Of a stretch of 64,000 nucleotides of DNA, positions 53,601-64,000 are shown piece after piece. Within the stretch, counting starts at the first letter, position 1. Each line of letters starts with the position of its first letter. Both the position numbers and the translations under genes were made by a program. The stretch spans positions 677,232-741,231 of the forward strand of contig WBMV01000301.1 in NCBI GenBank assembly GCA_013396655.1, read 5' to 3'. The notes under the pieces are model-generated. The model was not told the origin of the DNA. It saw only the letters and a program-made list of their open reading frames with translations, and searched no databases. Source of the stretch: Campylorhamphus procurvoides (lineage: Eukaryota; Chordata; Aves; Passeriformes; Dendrocolaptidae).

Positions 53601-56600
53601 AACTGACAAGCTCAGGGAACTAGATTTATTCTAATTACCATATGGAAATCTGTTCTGGACTGTATCTAAACTATTCAACACAATTTAAAATCTTACTTTG
53701 TTTGGCCAATACGATGTACCCTGCCAATAGCCTGTAGCTCATGTGCCGGGTTCAGAATGGGTTCCACAAGCAGAACGTGAGTTGCTTCGATGATGTTTAG
53801 TCCATTGGAACCAGTGTGAAGAGGCAGCAGCAAAATATTGATGTTGGGATCATATTTAAATGCAGAAAGATTTTCCTAAAAGGCAAACATCACAGCAGTG
53901 GACAAAAGCTCCTCAATGAAGAGTGTGGAGGATGTGACTATATTTTCAATTATAATAATTGAATTATATTATTATAATTCGAATTATAGCAGCTAATACA
54001 GGCTCCAGAGAGACAATCTTGCAGGTATTGATCCAAGACCTGCCATCCCAGAACAGATACTTGACAGATATCAGGAAGGCATGAACTTCTTGCAACACTG
54101 ATCAGGGTGTCTAACCCTTAACAGCCAGGCCAATGCTTTTTTCTCAAAAGTGAATGTACTGTTTAGTTCCAAATGCATTAAACTGGGGCTTTTTGTGATG
54201 ATGATTTTTAGAATTAATGAGTTAGAGATCAAAGCTTCTGCCAAACAAATTTGCTGCTCTTTTAGTTTCTCAAATTAAGCAATGAAAAGGATCAAATTAA
54301 CTTCTGTGAACCACTATTTTCCCACTGAAAATAATTTAAGAAAAATATCCTTTACGTACCTGAAATTTACTGATTCCATTGATCTGAGAAAAAATCATGT
54401 TGTTGTCATACAAAGCTTTTGAAATTATATCCAATACATCTTGCCACTGTAAAAAAAAAAACCAAAACCACACAACACAAGTAACCCATTACAAACAGCA
54501 ATGACAACTAAAAAATACTAACTTCCCTAAGAAAGAATAGATTAAAAAGCTTTTCAAAACACTAGCATTTGCAATTTAAAAATACAAACAAACTTGTGTG
54601 CTAGGAACCAACACTAAGTAAGACATCTAATTAAAAAGATCAGCTTGAATAAAAGAAACTGGCAGCCATCACAAAAACAGTTTTATAATGTATCTAAAAC
54701 ATCTGCACATTACATTTTAAAATATCTAGAATTTCTAATGCTCCCATACAAAATTAAGTGTTTGCCCTTTAAAGAAACAAGCTTTTACATCTGCTGACTA
54801 TGATCATTGTTCATGTCCCAGTTACATGACTTGCCCTACAAATTCTCAAAACAATCGAGTGGCTGTACAGTGATTCAACATTTTGGTAGCTAAACTAATT
54901 CCCAAAAATACTATGCATTCTTTGAAGTCAAACACACATACGCAAAGACAAGACAGAAAATGATGATTAATACCGTAGAGAAAACTAAGGCTTTAGCCCC
55001 TGGATCTTTAAATTGAATTCTCTTCAGTGTTCGGACCACAGCTTCCACTTTGGTGGAGTGACTTCCCTTTGAAAAGTCAAAGAAGAGCATTGGTAAAGCA
55101 GGATAGTAAACACCTTCCACATTCATTGCTTTATTTTTTTATATTTTTTTATATTTATTCACTGCTTTATACTAGGTCTCTTACAAATCTTACACAAATT
55201 TAAAAATTATCAACCTGGAGGAAGGGCAGGTTAAGTAGAACAGAACCACTTTTATCTCTCCTTTATAATGCACTGCTATAGGATCAGCAGTGTATTATGG
55301 CATGTGCAGCACGTGGAAGAATGAAGAGCCATACAGACACATCTATCTAGTTCTGCATGAGGCAGAACAGATAGCCTCAGCAGTACAGTTGCACCAAACA
55401 TGCCCTCCTGTGGCTTAACTTAGTGACACAGTCTTTAGAGAATCTTTCAAATGCACATTTAAATTTCCCTACCTTCACACTTTTTGAAAACTGACTATGA
55501 GAAAAACCTACCACAATGTTATTTCAGTTGCTTTTGTTTCTCATTCTGGCAACACCAAAATTATGTTCAGTATTATGAAGTGTGTTAATTATATTTAAAA
55601 TAATAAGAAAAGTGTAAGTATAATTAAGTTAATTTTTTAAGAATTGTGCACTGCAATGAAAACATCTTCATATTCTGCATTCAGAAGTATTTCAGTGCTT
55701 AATGAATCCAATACTATATTCTGCTTCTTGTCCACTTTGATTTATGTACTCTTCCCTTTCCCCTTAGGTCAGCAAGAGGATACTGAGAAACAATTGTTTT
55801 TCCATCTCCTTTAGCATGTACATTTCTATTACACCAATTTTACCTACTGTATTTTTTTAAGAAGCCTTTAATTTCTTACTAGTTCCTACACGCACAGTAA
55901 TTTCAAGCTGTGTTAGATTCAGCTGGACAAATACTGTTTTATTTCTGTCTGCACCTGTCTTTTGAACATTGAATTAACTATGCTGGCTTGCTACAATGAC
56001 AGATCAAATTTACTGAAGTCATGCTGCTTGCAGAATTGGCTGAGAAGGATGTCAGCAGTCTAGGGACAAGCTGGGAACCATGGCTGGGTTGCTTGATCAT
56101 TCATACGTTTGGCAGAAAAATGAATGCTCCAGAAATACATATAAAAGACTTTCTACAGACTGTTTTACCAAAGGCTGCAATAAGCAGTACCATTTTATTT
56201 TCCAGGGTATTCCATAGTGATCCCAGAAACAGAAATAATAAAAATGTCTGTGTCACAGACACAGAAGTAAACCAGCTTTCTTCCATGTCATTTCTGTTGC
56301 GCCTGGTAGACATTAACACTGTTTCCAAAGTCAGATGGACAATTAAAATATGTCAGCAGGTGTTATGATATGAAAAGATGACATGCAGCCCTATGGCAGA
56401 TGCCTGACAATCATAAACACCTACAGTTACTGACTTTTAGTACCTCCTCTGTAATTCTAGGGTCATTCGTCTGCTTTTTCAATACCATTCATCTCCGATT
56501 CAGTGATGACAATTTTGGCTAATCTGCTTGACCGTCCTTTCCTCAGAGACTGTTTTTAGACTTTATCATAAGTCCTGTTTCTTCCCTGCTATCACAGATA

Positions 56601-59600
56601 GTAGCTTTAGCCACTGTTGTTGCTTTTTCTACCCTTCAGATTCCTGTGACCCAAGTGTCAGGAAGGTGAATTTTGTAAAAGATCAGTAAGAGGAACTATG
56701 GCAAAGAAAAGAACAGCACAATGATTAAAGTGGTCACAGTCTTTTTGCTCTATTTTTTACACAAGATAACTAAGTGTGTAAAGTTCTTTATCCCTTTGCT
56801 TACATTATATTAGACAAACTATATTAGACTTGTTGAACAACTGACTAAAGCTCTGGTTCAGAATACACAAAAAAAATCAACTTTGTTCTCAATTTTCATG
56901 GAGAGATAAAACTGACAAAAGTACCCTTGTTATTATGAGTCCTTAGTTTTCAGTCTGTCTTAAAAAAAAGTTATCCCACTCATTACCCCTACACTGAATC
57001 ATTTTGCTGAATATCCATATGAATATTTATAAAGAAATGAGCTGGTTCTGATAAATTATGGAACAACACAGATTAGAACCCAAACTATCCTCTAATAAAC
57101 AGTCTCAGATGACAGGCTGGCAATATCCACTGTAATACTGACCAGACACAGGAAGCTTTTACAAAACCAAAACATGCAGGGGTGCCAGTAATCTCTCTCT
57201 CAATATAAAATGCATTTACAGTAGTCCTTTGCATCTAAGGCTTTAACTTAAGATGGTTAGTGTTGGCACGATAAATTGTAAGATACAAAGAAAGAGAGAG
57301 AGTGAATACTGAAAGAGACTGGAGGGATTAAGACAGTTCAGATTAAAATACAAACACAATAAATCACACAATTTTCACGTATATAGTGAAAGATACTGAT
57401 TTTAACCTCAGTATTCTATAGAAACCATAGTAAGTTATTCTTTGTTAGCTGTCCTTAAGAGGATATGAGGTAGAAATTTTTATTTTTAATAAAGCTGCTT
57501 GTTTTGATATTACACACAGTGAAGCTACAGCACAAATTTTATATTTTTCATGAACTAAAGAGATCCTTATAATGTGAATTCACACAGAAGTCATATTTTT
57601 GCTTTATTTTTACTTTTGTTCCAAGTTTTCCATGCAGAAGTACTTCAAGAAAACATGACAATCTTTTACACAGGACAGCAGATGACATGATCTTTCCGTG
57701 TTTTATTTAAGAAAGTTTGTTATTCTAGTTATTTTGGTTTTTAATGTAATTTATTAAGCATAGTTGGAATTTTTTTAGAAACAGAGTGACATCTCTAAAC
57801 TCAGAGGAAATAACGTGTAAAAAGCCCTGCATGAAGTGAGGCTCTAAGAACCAGCACTTTAAAAATACAGCCTATTTACTCCCCCTGGTGCCACACACTG
57901 TCAACTATTTCAAATCTCATGATTTTAGTTATGAAGCGTCTACTCATAAAATAGAATTCCATTTGTCCAGAGAGGCTGAAAGTACTAGTGTGAATGTGGT
58001 AACAATTGTCTTCAATACAGGTCAGCAACCCTAGAAAACCTGCAAGTTTTGAGGAGACTTGCACCGATACCATAAAGTCTGTCAGCACAGATAGTTACTA
58101 CTTTTAACTATACTAATCAGATTAAAATTATTACTGGTATGTCCAGCTGTATTATAATCACATTTTAATTAAAGACAGCAGTATCATCTAAATAAAAATA
58201 TTACCAATATGTCTTTTACCTTTGCATTTTAGTCAAGAATCCTTTATTTTTTCCACAACTGCAATAACTGCAGGGTTTTTTTTTGTTTAACACTACTCTA
58301 TAATTCACTTCTGCACAGTAAAAATGTACCTATGCACTATGTCAGTAGTGCTAAAGACTCATGGAGGTGCTGCCTCTTCCTCCACCCTGTCTTCAGCCCA
58401 ATGAAAATGCCACGCTAGCAAGAAGAGTCAATAAAACAGTGCAATCATCACAACTGAATTCCTAGACATTTCTGCCTAGAATTTTTGTCATTAGGACAAT
58501 CTATTTATAAAACTATATAGCACACTTGTCTGCCCAAATGCAGGATGCAACAAGACATGACAAATATGCACTGCTGAAAGTTTTGGGCCGCAAAGCTCCT
58601 CCAAACTACGCACCTTTACAGGAATATCATCCTCCTGATTTGCAGCTTCTGCAGTAAAGACATACGATATTTCTTTATGAGATGTTGTCTGCCTACAAAT
58701 GGCACATTTAATTGAGCTCCGTCGGGTGCCAACGCTGTACTGTTGGATGATGATGGCTATACACTCATTACAGAAACAATGGCCACATGTCAGCACTGCC
58801 CACTATGCAGGAAATGAAAAACACAACAAAACACAGTATCAGTATTGGATCAATGCAAAAGAAAAACAGTGTACTAATATATAATAAATCACATTTTCAT
58901 AGAGAAATTACTTTATTTTCATGACAATCATCAGATTAAAATTGAAGAATTTAAAAATTTTTAGCAATGCAGCTACTAAAAAGCCAGAATTTCAAAGTTC
59001 TCCATCACAGAAAGATTCATGACACATGGAAGTTCTCAGCATTTGTTGTTCATTTTTTTGCATTTTCCTAGTTTTGAACTTCAGGAAAGACATCGCAGTT
59101 GTTCATTCCTATGAATACTGATTCTTAAGGCCTAGGTTAAGTATGCAGATTAAGTATTTATACAACTTTGAAAAAAATTACAAAAATGTTTGCACTGGCC
59201 TTCTGTAAAAGTCTCTTTACCTATGCATTCATCTTAAGCTGGTCTTTACTAAATAGACTGCAAAGAAAGTGCTTTAATTTTTCCCTGCTGTTAAGTCCTG
59301 GACAACATCTTTCAAACAGAATGGCATAATCTCTTTTTGACAAAATGCATTTGAAACAACAGACTGCATTGCAAAAGCTGTTGGAGTTTAGCTTTGCCAG
59401 CTGTGACCTTCCGTAACAAAGACACAATTTGTACTCCAGTGGTTTTGCACCTAGAAATAATATCTTATGTTGTACTAGTCTGTTCTATAGGCCATTCTAA
59501 GAGGAAAAAATAAAACTGCTTTCATGGGACCAAGTAGCAGAGGGAATTGACTAAAAACTGATTATCAAGCAGAAGGTCTTTTAAGCTTTGTAAGGTTCTT

Positions 59601-62600
59601 TCAATCATGCAGAAACAGGATGCAAAGTATTTTAAAAGTTCCTTGCAACATGAAAGCTGCTACTATCTAAAGTGGCAGTCTCACTGTTAAGAAAAGATAA
59701 AGAAAGTTAAAAGAAAAGATTATTTTCCCTTTCAGTGAGCTCCTCCAGCTCCGAGATAAAGCATAATGGCAGAGAACAGGACAAACAGCTGTTCTCTGTA
59801 AAAACCTGTATTACCCCTGGATGAAAAGCACCAAGATTTTGGAAACATGGCAGTTCACCAGTTCATGCTTACACATGTCTATAAAGTGAACAGAGGCTAA
59901 ACCACCTTAAAATAGCTACTCTAAAAAAAGAGACAATTTAGTTTGACTGTACTTTCATGTTTTTATCTAATCCATGGTAAGTCAAGTTTAAACTATGACC
60001 TTGTAATTCATGGTATACAAAATACCACTTAAATTTCAACTCCTGCAGTTCAGCAGGTAAGTGGTGGGGAAAGACATGCAGACTGCCAGTCCTTATTCCA
60101 TTGAATTTTACTCCTGCATAAGTAATATCCATTTCTTTAGAAGAAAAACATACTATCGGTAAGAGCACTTACAGTAAAATAAAATAGTATACTACAAAAG
60201 GTTAACTATTTCTTCAAAATACTAGCTTTTAAATGGCAAGTAAATGTTTCTGGCAAAAGTGTAATTTCAGGGTTATAAAATAACCAGAACTCACATTTTT
60301 GGAACTGACGTCAAAAGCTAAAGGCAGTAGAGGTGCTTGGATCTGAGCAAGACATTATTTCAGGGGAGAGGGTGATTGGAACATTACAGGGAAGGGCTTA
60401 TTTCCCCTGTTTCAATACAATGTTCATTTTAAATCAGATGCTGAAAATCTGACACACAACTGACTCAGCTCTAGGTAAAGATGTCCTAAAACTAAAACCT
60501 GCTGACTAAGTATCTTACCTGTCTTCCCAGCTGACGTGAACAGATTGGACATGGTTCTGGGTTAACTCCCCCAGTAGTTTTATCCTGAGACTATGAAGTA
60601 GAAGAAAAATATAAACTTTGTGTTTCAACAAATAAGAAGTTATTCTATGTTTAAAACAGCCTTCTATAAAAAACGAATAATGAAGTCCTTAAAAAACACC
60701 CACTGTGTGAGCAAGTTAAAAAACATGTTAATGAATAAAGTACATCTTAAGGAGTTAAAAAGATATGTTATTTATGGTAAGTATAAGGAGCACTTTTCAT
60801 ACTGCAGTCCTTCAGATAGCATCTGTAGCTCTACAACTGCTCTGAAAAATACTGGTAAAATATAAGCTTCAAATAAGAAACTCCTCAAATTTTCTATCAG
60901 CTTCACATTATTGTAAAAACAGTTAAATCCTACTTAATTATTCTTACTTAACCATAATTGTACTTACTTGAACACCATGATTAAAATAACATACATGGAG
61001 TTTTTCTGACATTTTTTACACTTATTTAACCTCCACACATGACTGTCCTTCCGTTAAAGAAGGTAACCTCTTTGTAAAAATAGCAAAGGCATGCAGAAAG
61101 TTAGATCACTTTATAAGGCTTCTACTAAACATGGCCCAGTTAGTTTCAATGTAATTTTTAAGAATCTAAAATGAGTTCATAGTTTTGTAAGTGTGTAATA
61201 GTAAGTAACAAAAATATATAATGCAGTAGATAATTTTATGACAGTAACACGAAGAACAACACACTGAATTTCAACACGTAGTGAATCTCCACAGAAAACA
61301 GAATTTCTTTAAGATGGAAGTTTTAAATAAAAAATGGTAGATTTCTTCCACCAGGTAAACAGAGTACATAATTTGGGTAAAGACCAAGCAATCGTTAATC
61401 TTACTTTCTCCAGGTTAGTGAGATACAGAAGTTGTCCTAATTTCTTCTGAAGTTGTGATTTGGCAACTGCCTTGTCATTCAGAAGTTTCACTCTATTTTG
61501 CTCTACCTGTGAAAACAGTATTAAACACATATTGAAACAGGGAAAAATAGTTAAGTTTTACAATAAGGCTTAAATTAATTTTTTGGTGAAATTCAACTGA
61601 ATAATTTACTGGGGACCAATGGAAGAACAGTTCATGCTGTAAATTTAAGATGTGCTTCTCCACAGGCAAAATTGATTATCTGTTCCTTTCCTCTACCCAG
61701 TAGGAACACAGCTGAGACATAAGAGGTATACAAAATTGCTTTTTCTTGTTTCATTTGCATCATTGTTTCTTTCCAGAGACAAAATCAAATGGAAATCACT
61801 TAATTTTTTTAGAAGTTTCCTTTGAATTTCATTCAATTTACCATCTATCGTCTTACAGCCATATATATCCTAGACTCAACTGCTGGTTCCAAAAACAATG
61901 TGTAAGAAACAATTATTTTCTTTATGCTTCTAAGAAGTTTCCACTTTTCATTTAACCTATACAAAGACAGAAATATGAAGCTATCAGCTGATAGTGGAGT
62001 AGTTATTAATACTGCAGAAGAGGCACCTGAGGGATGAAGGCCAAAACAATGGGTGTTTCTTTTGCGGCTGCATATACATATATAAATTCTAAGACTTTGC
62101 TACATATTTGTTAATCAAAGTGCTCCATTTTAAAAATCATTTCAATACACAGATGAAATGTCTGTTTCCTTACAGAAAGAAGCACTTCCATCTAACACTG
62201 AATCTCACTGAAAAAAGTGCAAAATGTTTCTATTGAAAACATATTTCTACTGGTGCAAAAAAAAAAATAAGAGGTTAAATCAACCCAGCATTTTCTCTTA
62301 TCATCATGAACAGAAAGACTCTCAGACATAGCTCAGAAATTCCAAAATACTGAAAAGATTTGTCTTTTAGGTGTTCATAGCTGTTTTATAGGTTCTTGTG
62401 GAAAGTAGGCATATGGGCAAAGAATCAGGTCAACATAATTTTCCACAGCTTGGAAAACTGGACAATTGTAGAGAAAGGTCCCAGAGCCATTTACCTGCTT
62501 CTGGAAGGACAGCAGGCTTTTGGAAACATGCCACTCTGTCAGAAGGCTAACAAAAAATATATCAAAATAAGAGTTCTAAGCTCAAAATGGCCCATACACT

Positions 62601-62905
62601 GAATGCAGAAATATGTAAGAACTCTATACTCCCCCAATCCCTTTTGAAATAGAAACAGAGGCATATTATAGACCTTACACATAGATCTACATACAGATTT
62701 TTATTTTGTAGGAGGTAGGTTCCTTCAGAAAAAACACATTCTCTCCTGCCCAGTACTTTACCTCATGTGGTTCTATGATGTGGAGAACTGGTGGATTTGG
62801 TTTTGGTTCATCAGGATGACGCACTCTCAGTCGTTCTGTAGCCATTGCCAGTTCATCAATAGCAGACACGTGATCCCTAAGTACCATCCAATATTCATGA
62901 AGCAA
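50572..62905 (-). CDS. SHPRH: SHPRH E3 ubiquitin ligase/helicase, C-terminal 347 residues in nine exons (partial)
   Basis: Nine exons join in frame: 62905-62762, 61506-61405, 60590-60519, 58802-58614, 55066-54974, 54446-54360, 53875-53697, 51636-51556 and 50668-50572. They total 1044 bases, including TGA. Numbered within this fragment, residues 1-82 are a conserved, partly helical segment. The C3HC4 RING has C96, C99, C112, H114, C117, C120, C139 and C142. The helicase C-terminal lobe starts near 170, with KALVFST, then motif V (TGSNGLN, about 250) and motif VI ([13 protein letters not shown], 277-289). The protein ends FTEETAELE. From family knowledge, SHPRH is a Rad5-type SNF2 protein of about 1680 residues with linker-histone, PHD, RING and helicase domains. 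It builds Lys63 chains on PCNA during damage tolerance. About four fifths of the gene lies beyond the right edge. No defect is seen. Confidence 0.96.
51556..51636 (-). CDS. SHPRH: SHPRH exon, fragment residues 290-315
   Basis: After completing the split Lys codon, the exon reads [19 protein letters not shown] and ends VDR plus two bases of a Ser codon before GTATGT. The acceptor is AACATTCAG. Confidence 0.94.
53697..53875 (-). CDS. SHPRH: SHPRH exon with helicase motifs V and VI
   Basis: The exon runs from [10 protein letters not shown] through [19 protein letters not shown] to GRVHRIGQT, and ends two bases into a Lys codon (phase 2) at [14 protein letters not shown] contains the arginine-finger motif of SNF2 ATPases, and both arginines are present. 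Confidence 0.95.
53948..53979. repeat. AT-only inverted repeat in a SHPRH intron
   Basis: AATTATAATAAT and its exact reverse complement ATTATTATAATT are separated by eight bases. They lie 73 bases upstream of the acceptor of the motif V/VI exon. Confidence 0.85.
54360..54446 (-). CDS. SHPRH: SHPRH exon, fragment residues 201-229
   Basis: The exon begins [12 protein letters not shown] and ends NGISKFQ before GTACGT. It has 29 codons, phase 0 at both ends. A ten-T stretch precedes the acceptor ACAG. Confidence 0.95.
54974..55066 (-). CDS. SHPRH: SHPRH exon, start of the helicase C-terminal lobe
   Basis: The 31 codons run from [18 protein letters not shown] to GAKALVFST, followed by donor GTATTA. 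This includes the conserved VEAVVRTL helix and the LVFST strand of the SNF2 second lobe. The acceptor is TTTTCAAAG. Confidence 0.95.
55067..58613 (-). other. SHPRH: SHPRH intron of 3.5 kb
   Basis: This is the largest intron wholly inside the window, with a GT-AG type boundary pair. It is AT-rich. I recognise no repeat family, nested gene or extra SHPRH exon in it. Confidence 0.8.
58614..58802 (-). CDS. SHPRH: SHPRH exon with the rest of the RING finger
   Basis: The exon runs from [14 protein letters not shown] to EDDIPVK. It supplies six zinc ligands: C112, H114, C117, C120, and the CAIC pair at C139 and C142. The acceptor CTGCATAG ends at 58803. The donor is GTGCGT, less canonical than its neighbours. 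Reading through the donor yields the spurious extension seen in the raw open frame. Confidence 0.95.
60519..60590 (-). CDS. SHPRH: SHPRH exon with the first two RING cysteines
   Basis: The exon has only 24 codons. It starts [13 protein letters not shown], carries CPIC (C96 and C99 of the fragment) and ends RQLGRQ before GTAAGA. The acceptor ACTTCATAG ends at 60591. A second AG (TCTCAG) lies six bases inside the exon. I chose the upstream one because the SQ pair is present in the mammalian protein as I remember it. Confidence 0.9.
61405..61506 (-). CDS. SHPRH: SHPRH exon, fragment residues 49-82
   Basis: The acceptor GTTTTCACAG precedes [20 protein letters not shown], and the exon ends YLTNLEK before GTAAGA. 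It has 34 codons and is phase 0 at both ends. The Lys/Leu/Gln-rich character fits a helical linker leading into the RING. Confidence 0.93.
62762..62905 (-). CDS. SHPRH: SHPRH exon, fragment residues 1-48
   Basis: The acceptor TTTTTTTTACAG ends at 62906. The exon reads [20 protein letters not shown] at its start and HIIEPHE at its end, before donor GTAAAG. It is phase 0 at both ends. It is the most 5' SHPRH exon I can identify in the window. Confidence 0.93.
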
Positions 62906-64000
62906 CTGTAAAAAAAACCCAAGCAAAATAACAGCAGAACTGAGTTGAGTTACCCTGATATGATTCTGCCACACAATGTAATATGTGAGAATCTGTTTGG
63001 AGGAAGGGATATTTCTTTACAGTATTCAGCCACCACAACAACAAATCATGAAGGAAAATAAACAGTATAGACAGCACCTTGCCTGCTTTCTTTTCCAGCC
63101 TCTCTGTATAGACAACTATTTATACTTGTCTCTCGTTTCTTCTACAACTATTAGTATTTCAATAACTAACACAACTAAAAATTCAGAAACAAGATGCCTT
63201 GCAAGACTAAACACATGCTGAACAAAATACAGGTTATTTCACAGAGTATCATCGTTACAGTTCAATGTATATTAGATTAGTACAGACCATTGAATCAGCA
63301 TTTCCAATTTGTGACAGATGGAATCATAATGAGACTATTTTAATTCTCATTGGCATACTAGTCCCACCTTTTGTTTCCTAACATAAAGGCACAAGAAGAG
63401 ACTGTGTCCCTTCTTGCAGCAGAAAATTCCCAACACATAGCAATGCCTCAGTAACTAGTTACCTTATGTCCTCCTTCTTTTGTGAACTGCTACAAGCTGA
63501 GGACACAGAGAAACACAGCATAAGAACAACAAGGGTTGTTATTCTCCAATCAGCATTTTGGTACCATAAGCAAGTGACCTGATTTTGTGGGAGCAGCACA
63601 ACTTTATTCGCTATTTAATAACTAAGTACCAGACACCTAAATGCTGATTGAGGCATCATTTTATTTATAAAGGTTTTGCACTGTGTTACACTGTAAACTA
63701 GCAAGTTTTTTAAGGCAGATCCAGACTCAGTTTTACTCCTAATGAGCACTACCAATTTGGGGAAAGTAGGTGATCAACAACAAGGTTTGCTGAAAAACAA
63801 AGACAGACTGAATTCCATTAGTTAATCTAAGATACAAAAAAATAAATCACTCCATAGAGTATCTTCTCTTGTTCTTCCATGGATTAAAACTAATAACAAA
63901 TGTTTAAATTCTTGGATAGCAGTAAGCACCTTTGTTTTTTCAAAACTCCTAGGAAAAAGCACGTTAGGCGACTTGTTGATTTCCTAGAATTATGGAACAG
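62906..64000 (-). other. SHPRH: SHPRH intron continuing past the right edge
   Basis: I find no further exon with compatible phase before the window ends. The next 5' exon is presumably beyond 64,000. Confidence 0.7.

Noticed and set aside
63463..63496. Possible 34-base minus-strand exon with AG and GT borders
   Set aside because: Its phase is incompatible with the phase-0 start of the next SHPRH exon, and I recognise no SHPRH sequence in it.
1..64000. CRISPR arrays, bacterial operons, tRNA or rRNA genes
   Set aside because: The sequence is vertebrate nuclear DNA. I saw no spaced identical repeats of CRISPR type and no tRNA or rRNA features while reading.

Overview
The window looks like bird nuclear DNA. 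It contains intron-split vertebrate genes with GT-AG junctions, 5'-truncated CR1 LINEs ending in the ATTCTATG octamer, and two solo LTRs of types I recognise as common in avian genomes (perhaps neoavian or passerine). Two protein-coding genes can be supported, both on the minus strand. Their order, FBXO30 then SHPRH in the same orientation, matches what I know of human chromosome 6q24.

Positions 1-15,000 hold FBXO30, the F-box substrate adaptor of an SCF ubiquitin ligase. Its coding sequence lies in two exons (4449-2371 and 1506-1303), giving a predicted 760-residue protein. The 3' UTR runs towards the left edge. A splice acceptor 16 bases upstream of the ATG implies an intron of roughly 10 kb. 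That intron leads back to a CpG-island promoter at about 14.4-15.0 kb, and an 84-base assembly gap there has probably removed all or part of the noncoding first exon.

Positions 15,000-45,000 are intergenic. I find no credible gene there. The stretch carries a CR1 tail (27.5 kb), an 1147-base minus-strand solo LTR with an ATCAT target duplication (27.6-28.75 kb), a GC-richer stretch ending at a one-base gap (32.4-32.9 kb), a 561-base plus-strand solo LTR (33.5-34.0 kb), a CR1 reverse-transcriptase fragment (44.5-44.8 kb), a perfect 16-bp hairpin (18.05 kb) and minor repeats. The first LTR contains an exact 233-base duplication around a single N, which is most likely an assembly artefact.

Positions 45,000-64,000 hold the 3' end of SHPRH, the Rad5-like helicase and RING ubiquitin ligase that polyubiquitinates PCNA. 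Nine consecutive coding exons encode the last 347 residues: a conserved segment before the RING, the C3HC4 RING finger split over two exons, the SNF2 helicase C-terminal lobe and the C-terminus. All reading phases agree across the junctions. The rest of the gene continues past the right edge. Two minus-oriented CR1 pieces lie 1.4-2.3 kb beyond its stop codon, possibly inside the 3' UTR.

I did not find a previously undescribed biological system. The most useful observations concern assembly quality (three gaps), LTR boundaries, a hairpin and one unusually long unexplained open frame.
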